64,000 nt of DNA. Source: Paramecium sonneborni (taxonomy: Eukaryota; Ciliophora; Oligohymenophorea; Peniculida; Parameciidae). Position numbers and translations under genes: made by a program. The stretch lies in NCBI GenBank assembly GCA_905182985.1, contig CAJJDN010000088.1, positions 345,870-409,869 of the forward strand, given 5' to 3'. The notes beneath the pieces were generated by a model. The model did no database searches, was not told the DNA's origin, and worked only from the letters and a program-made list of their open reading frames with translations. This document shows, piece by piece, positions 60,917 through 64,000 of this stretch. Numbering within the stretch: position 1 is the first letter of the stretch; every line of letters starts with the position of its first letter.

Positions 60917-63671
60917 TCATTTTAAATAACTTGGAATTTGTAAATGTTTACCTTCAATACTTGGTTCTATTTTTCTTTTGTAATTATTCTAAATTTAAAT
61001 TCCTTAATCCTTAATTATTGTATAATTTTTTAATTGCAATTTTTATTTCTCTTTAAATAATTCTTAATAAAATTAAAATGGACTTGTAGGTAAGAACCCA
61101 ATGCCTAAATTTATATTCTATTAAATTTGCTATTAATCTGAATATATTGTTTTATTTTAGGCTTTTAATTTTGATGCCTAATACAGAGTTAGATTTTGAT
61201 TATTCATAAATTAACATGGAATATTGAATTGTTATTTTTTATTATTTTAACTGATGCTCCTCCTCTTTGTTACTGGAGAAGCTCTTGAATCTCCATCATC
61301 TCTCATTATTACTAAAACATCTTATTAAGGAGAAAATTCCTCAATATCTCTTAATTACATATTTGTACTATTTTTACAATAAATTGATTATTATTCTAAA
61401 TTGACCTAAATTCCTTTATCCATATAATTAATTTCTTGTATCATTAGATTATCTTTTTTTTTAATCTTTTCTACCTATTTCTGAAATCCACTAGAAGTTG
61501 TGTCTAATAATTGTTATTAACTTTTTTTTTCTCTTTTTGGTGGTACACTTTCATTTTTTCTATCTTTCTTTAAACTCATTTTGATTTATTAAAATTAATT
61601 TTAAACTCGATTAGATTTTGGAGATTAGTTTGTATTGTTAGATGTTTTTTGAGTTGCTTTAATTGGAAATTTATTTTCTATTTATGTATAATTTAATTGA
61701 TCTTTAGGACTAGTTCCATATTCAGTAATTTATTATTAAATTTGGGGCACTTCTGGAGACTATAATCTAAGTTGTTAAAAGTTACTATCTTCATTCAATT
61801 CTTATGATATAACATATCTAATCTATATTAACTAAGCAATAATACATCAAAAAATTCAGTTATTGTTTCAGCATTCCTTTTAGGCTTATTATTATGAATT
61901 ATTTGTTAAGAAATTGCCAATTCAAAAAATGTTGTTAAACTTGATTGAATTTCTGGATCATCACTTTGTAAAAAATCTAAATTAATTCCACTCTTTAAGA
62001 TTGATAAAAAATTTATTTTTGATGGATAACCTAATTTTTATAATATTGAACAAAACGGCTTTGTTATTAATTTAATTGTTGTTTCACAATTTTATAATTC
62101 TTGTTTTTATACTTGGATTGTTTACAATTACATTTATATTGTATTTTTATGTTTTTAAATCTCTAATTATTGAGATTTACATTTTTATTCAATTGTATTC
62201 TTATCTTGCTCAAATTTTATAATAATATATTGTGATTACTAATAATTTTAAATCAATTTTTCATAATCTTTTAATGTAAATTCATCATTAACCTATTTTA
62301 AATAATGATTAATTTTTTATTTCAATTCATACAAATTATCTTCATCTAAATCTTCTTCAAAAAGACGATAAAATCTTGAAAAATTAACCCATCTTGCAAA
62401 AGCAAATTTTAAACTCATTTTTTTAATTAATTATGGATCAGTCAAATCATTTTGTTGTTATTTAAATTTCATTTCAAATTCTTATGAAAGTTTTTATTAT
62501 TAATCTTTTAATTTCTATTCTAATATTTCATTAAATTATTCTTATATTTTATTTACACTTTCTTCATGTTACAGTTAAAGTTCTTCAACAACCTATTCTT
62601 TAGATTATAATTCCTATTTTAAATTGGAAATTATTTAGATATTGTCGTCTATCATAATTTTTAGTTGTTCTTAATATAATTATTTTTATCTTTAGAACAT
62701 TCTTCCACCAGCTGAATTTTTAGAAATAAGTTCATCTATTTCTCTATAATTAATTCCATAACCCCCAATTTAATTATCAAAGACTTGAAAAATAATCTTA
62801 TTTCCAACTTAATCTTAGATTTGTTTCCAAATTTTATATGGATCTTTTTCTATAAGAAATAACATTTTAATGATGGATTAAAGTGTATTATTTTAAAGAA
62901 GAACTGAGATGGTTTTTTTATGAGATTCACATTCAGCACTAATAGCAGTCAATTCAATTTTGATTCTTTAAACAGTTTATTAACATTGTTTTTATAACAG
63001 ATTAAATTTATCCTGAATATAATTCTATAATTCTGGTTCTAATGCTTATTTTATATCAAAGTAGTTAACTTCATAAAATTCAGTGTCAGGATTTTCTAGT
63101 TACTTTAGAAACTTGAATAATAGAAAAAAATGCTTACCATAGATTTAAGATGTTAAATATCTTTTAAATAATGTGTGGTCATCTATAAAATTTATTCATC
63201 CCTTTTGGTTACTTTAATGTTAGTTTCATATAATAGATTCTAGAGATTACTTAACTAAGACAAATCGTTTTCGGTAGAAGGAATGTCAGTAGGTTTATGT
63301 TCTAAGGTATTAATTTTATGGACTTTTTGTTTATTTCTAATGATGGAATCAAATTCATCACTTGAACTTTATTCACCTGATTAAAAGCCTTCATTTCTAA
63401 ATATTTTTTTAAAATGGTTTTTTTTTTGTATTGTATTTAAATATTGTTGAATATTGGACATGGTATTATCAATATCAGAGATTGTAAAAAATGATTCAAT
63501 ATCGTATTCTAATGGAATATGAAAAATGTAAATTACACATTCTTTTACAAATCTAAGTATATTAGTTTCTAAAATATCCTATATTTAATTTCAAATCCAT
63601 ACATTAGTTGAAGAAGATAGATTTAACTGTAATTTTAGGGTATTACAAAGTTTATCAATCAATTTTAACAT
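60917..63671 (-). CDS. Coiled-coil protein, function unknown
   Basis: Predicted 893 aa with introns 63579-63602, 63112-63137 and 61823-61845. It starts MLKLIDKLCNTLKLQ; the segment around IPLEYDIESFFTISDIDNTM is compact. Long Gln/Glu/Lys coiled coil follows (QEQLKIMIDDNIQIISN, QVVEELQLQHEESVNKIQ). Then come a helical block with RWVNFSRFYRLFEEDLDED and an ordered part (LGYPSKINFLSILKSGINLD). The C-terminal 300 residues are polar and Lys/Ser/Gln-rich. An internal ATG at 63461 is a weaker start because the upstream exon reads well in frame. It could be cytoskeletal; no family assigned. Confidence 0.65.
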
Positions 63672-64000
63672 AAATTGTTTTTATATTAAAAAGTAAAATG
63701 GAAACAATGCTATAAGAAAGATAGTATTCTTTTATTAACTTTTAATCGTAAGAGAAATAGGATCAGATATTTGAGAAAATTAAGTTTTTCAGGTTAAAAT
63801 CCATTATATGAATAGATTGAATTTGATTTGCACAATTAGACAGTATAAAAGAGGTAAAAAAAAGAAAAAAGAAATTTAGATATATAATATCAAAGTAATT
63901 ATTTAGATATGGTAATTAAAATATTGTATTCAAGGATTTAATTAATTAATTTGATCAAGTGAAAAAAAGGAAGAACTTAATATTAAATTTAACAGCAATT
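63672..64000. other. Right edge, no gene called
   Basis: AT-rich sequence upstream of the minus-strand coiled-coil gene, probably its promoter. No supported gene starts before the window ends. Confidence 0.4.

Noticed and set aside
1..64000. Many short standard-code open reading frames as genes
   Set aside because: With TAA/TAG read as glutamine and short introns removed, longer models explain them; the short frames are fragments, other-frame or antisense shadows of those genes or lie in AT-rich spacer.

Overview
This window reads as macronuclear DNA of a ciliate, most likely Paramecium. The base composition is extremely AT-rich. Long reading frames appear only when TAA and TAG are read as glutamine and TGA is the sole stop. 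Nearly every gene is cut by tiny GT...AG introns, mostly 22-29 nt. With these rules about thirty gene models close exactly: exon lengths sum to a multiple of three and end at TGA. Standard-code open reading frames in this DNA are therefore fragments of longer genes or antisense shadows. Genes are dense, on both strands, often 20-500 bp apart.

Layout. 1-9506: an unresolved minus-strand fragment, an F-box/LRR-like gene, an ABHD1/3-type hydrolase (present twice only because of an assembly overlap at an N), a basic hypothetical protein, a tRNA-Gly(UCC) with two decayed tRNA-like neighbours, and an MFSD1-like transporter. 9582-19699: a Tubby-like protein, a damaged or unresolved gene, a long coiled-coil protein, a Ser/Asn/Gln-rich protein, a dual-specificity phosphatase, a CK1-family kinase and an SF-assemblin-like filament protein. 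19750-31705: a CNBD potassium channel, ribosomal protein eL13, a RIM15/IREH-like AGC kinase, a double FtsX/ABC3-type permease carrying a 71-bp TA-bounded insertion, and acidic ribosomal protein P2. 32578-42655: a probably acylated small protein, ubiquitin-activating enzyme E1, a coiled-coil protein, a Gln-rich putative regulator and a second dual-specificity phosphatase (again an assembly overlap at an N). 42755-53447: a gene encoding two CNBD potassium-channel modules in tandem, the catalytic subunit of tRNA-guanine transglycosylase, a small hypothetical protein, a MORN-plus-calpain-like protein and a WEE1-like kinase. 53590-64000: small and hypothetical proteins, PNO1/Dim2, a large multi-pass membrane protein with a Cna-B/carboxypeptidase-regulatory-like fold, an EF-hand protein and a coiled-coil protein.

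There is no operon logic. These are housekeeping genes (E1, eL13, P2, PNO1, TGT) mixed with the signalling and membrane genes that ciliates have in expanded families (CNBD K+ channels, CK1, WEE1, AGC kinases, DUSPs). The most unusual signals are a retroviral-type CCHC zinc-knuckle motif placed after the CNBD in all three potassium-channel modules of the window, the tandem fusion of two such modules in one gene, and a 71-bp TA-bounded insertion in the FtsX gene that looks like a retained internal eliminated sequence.
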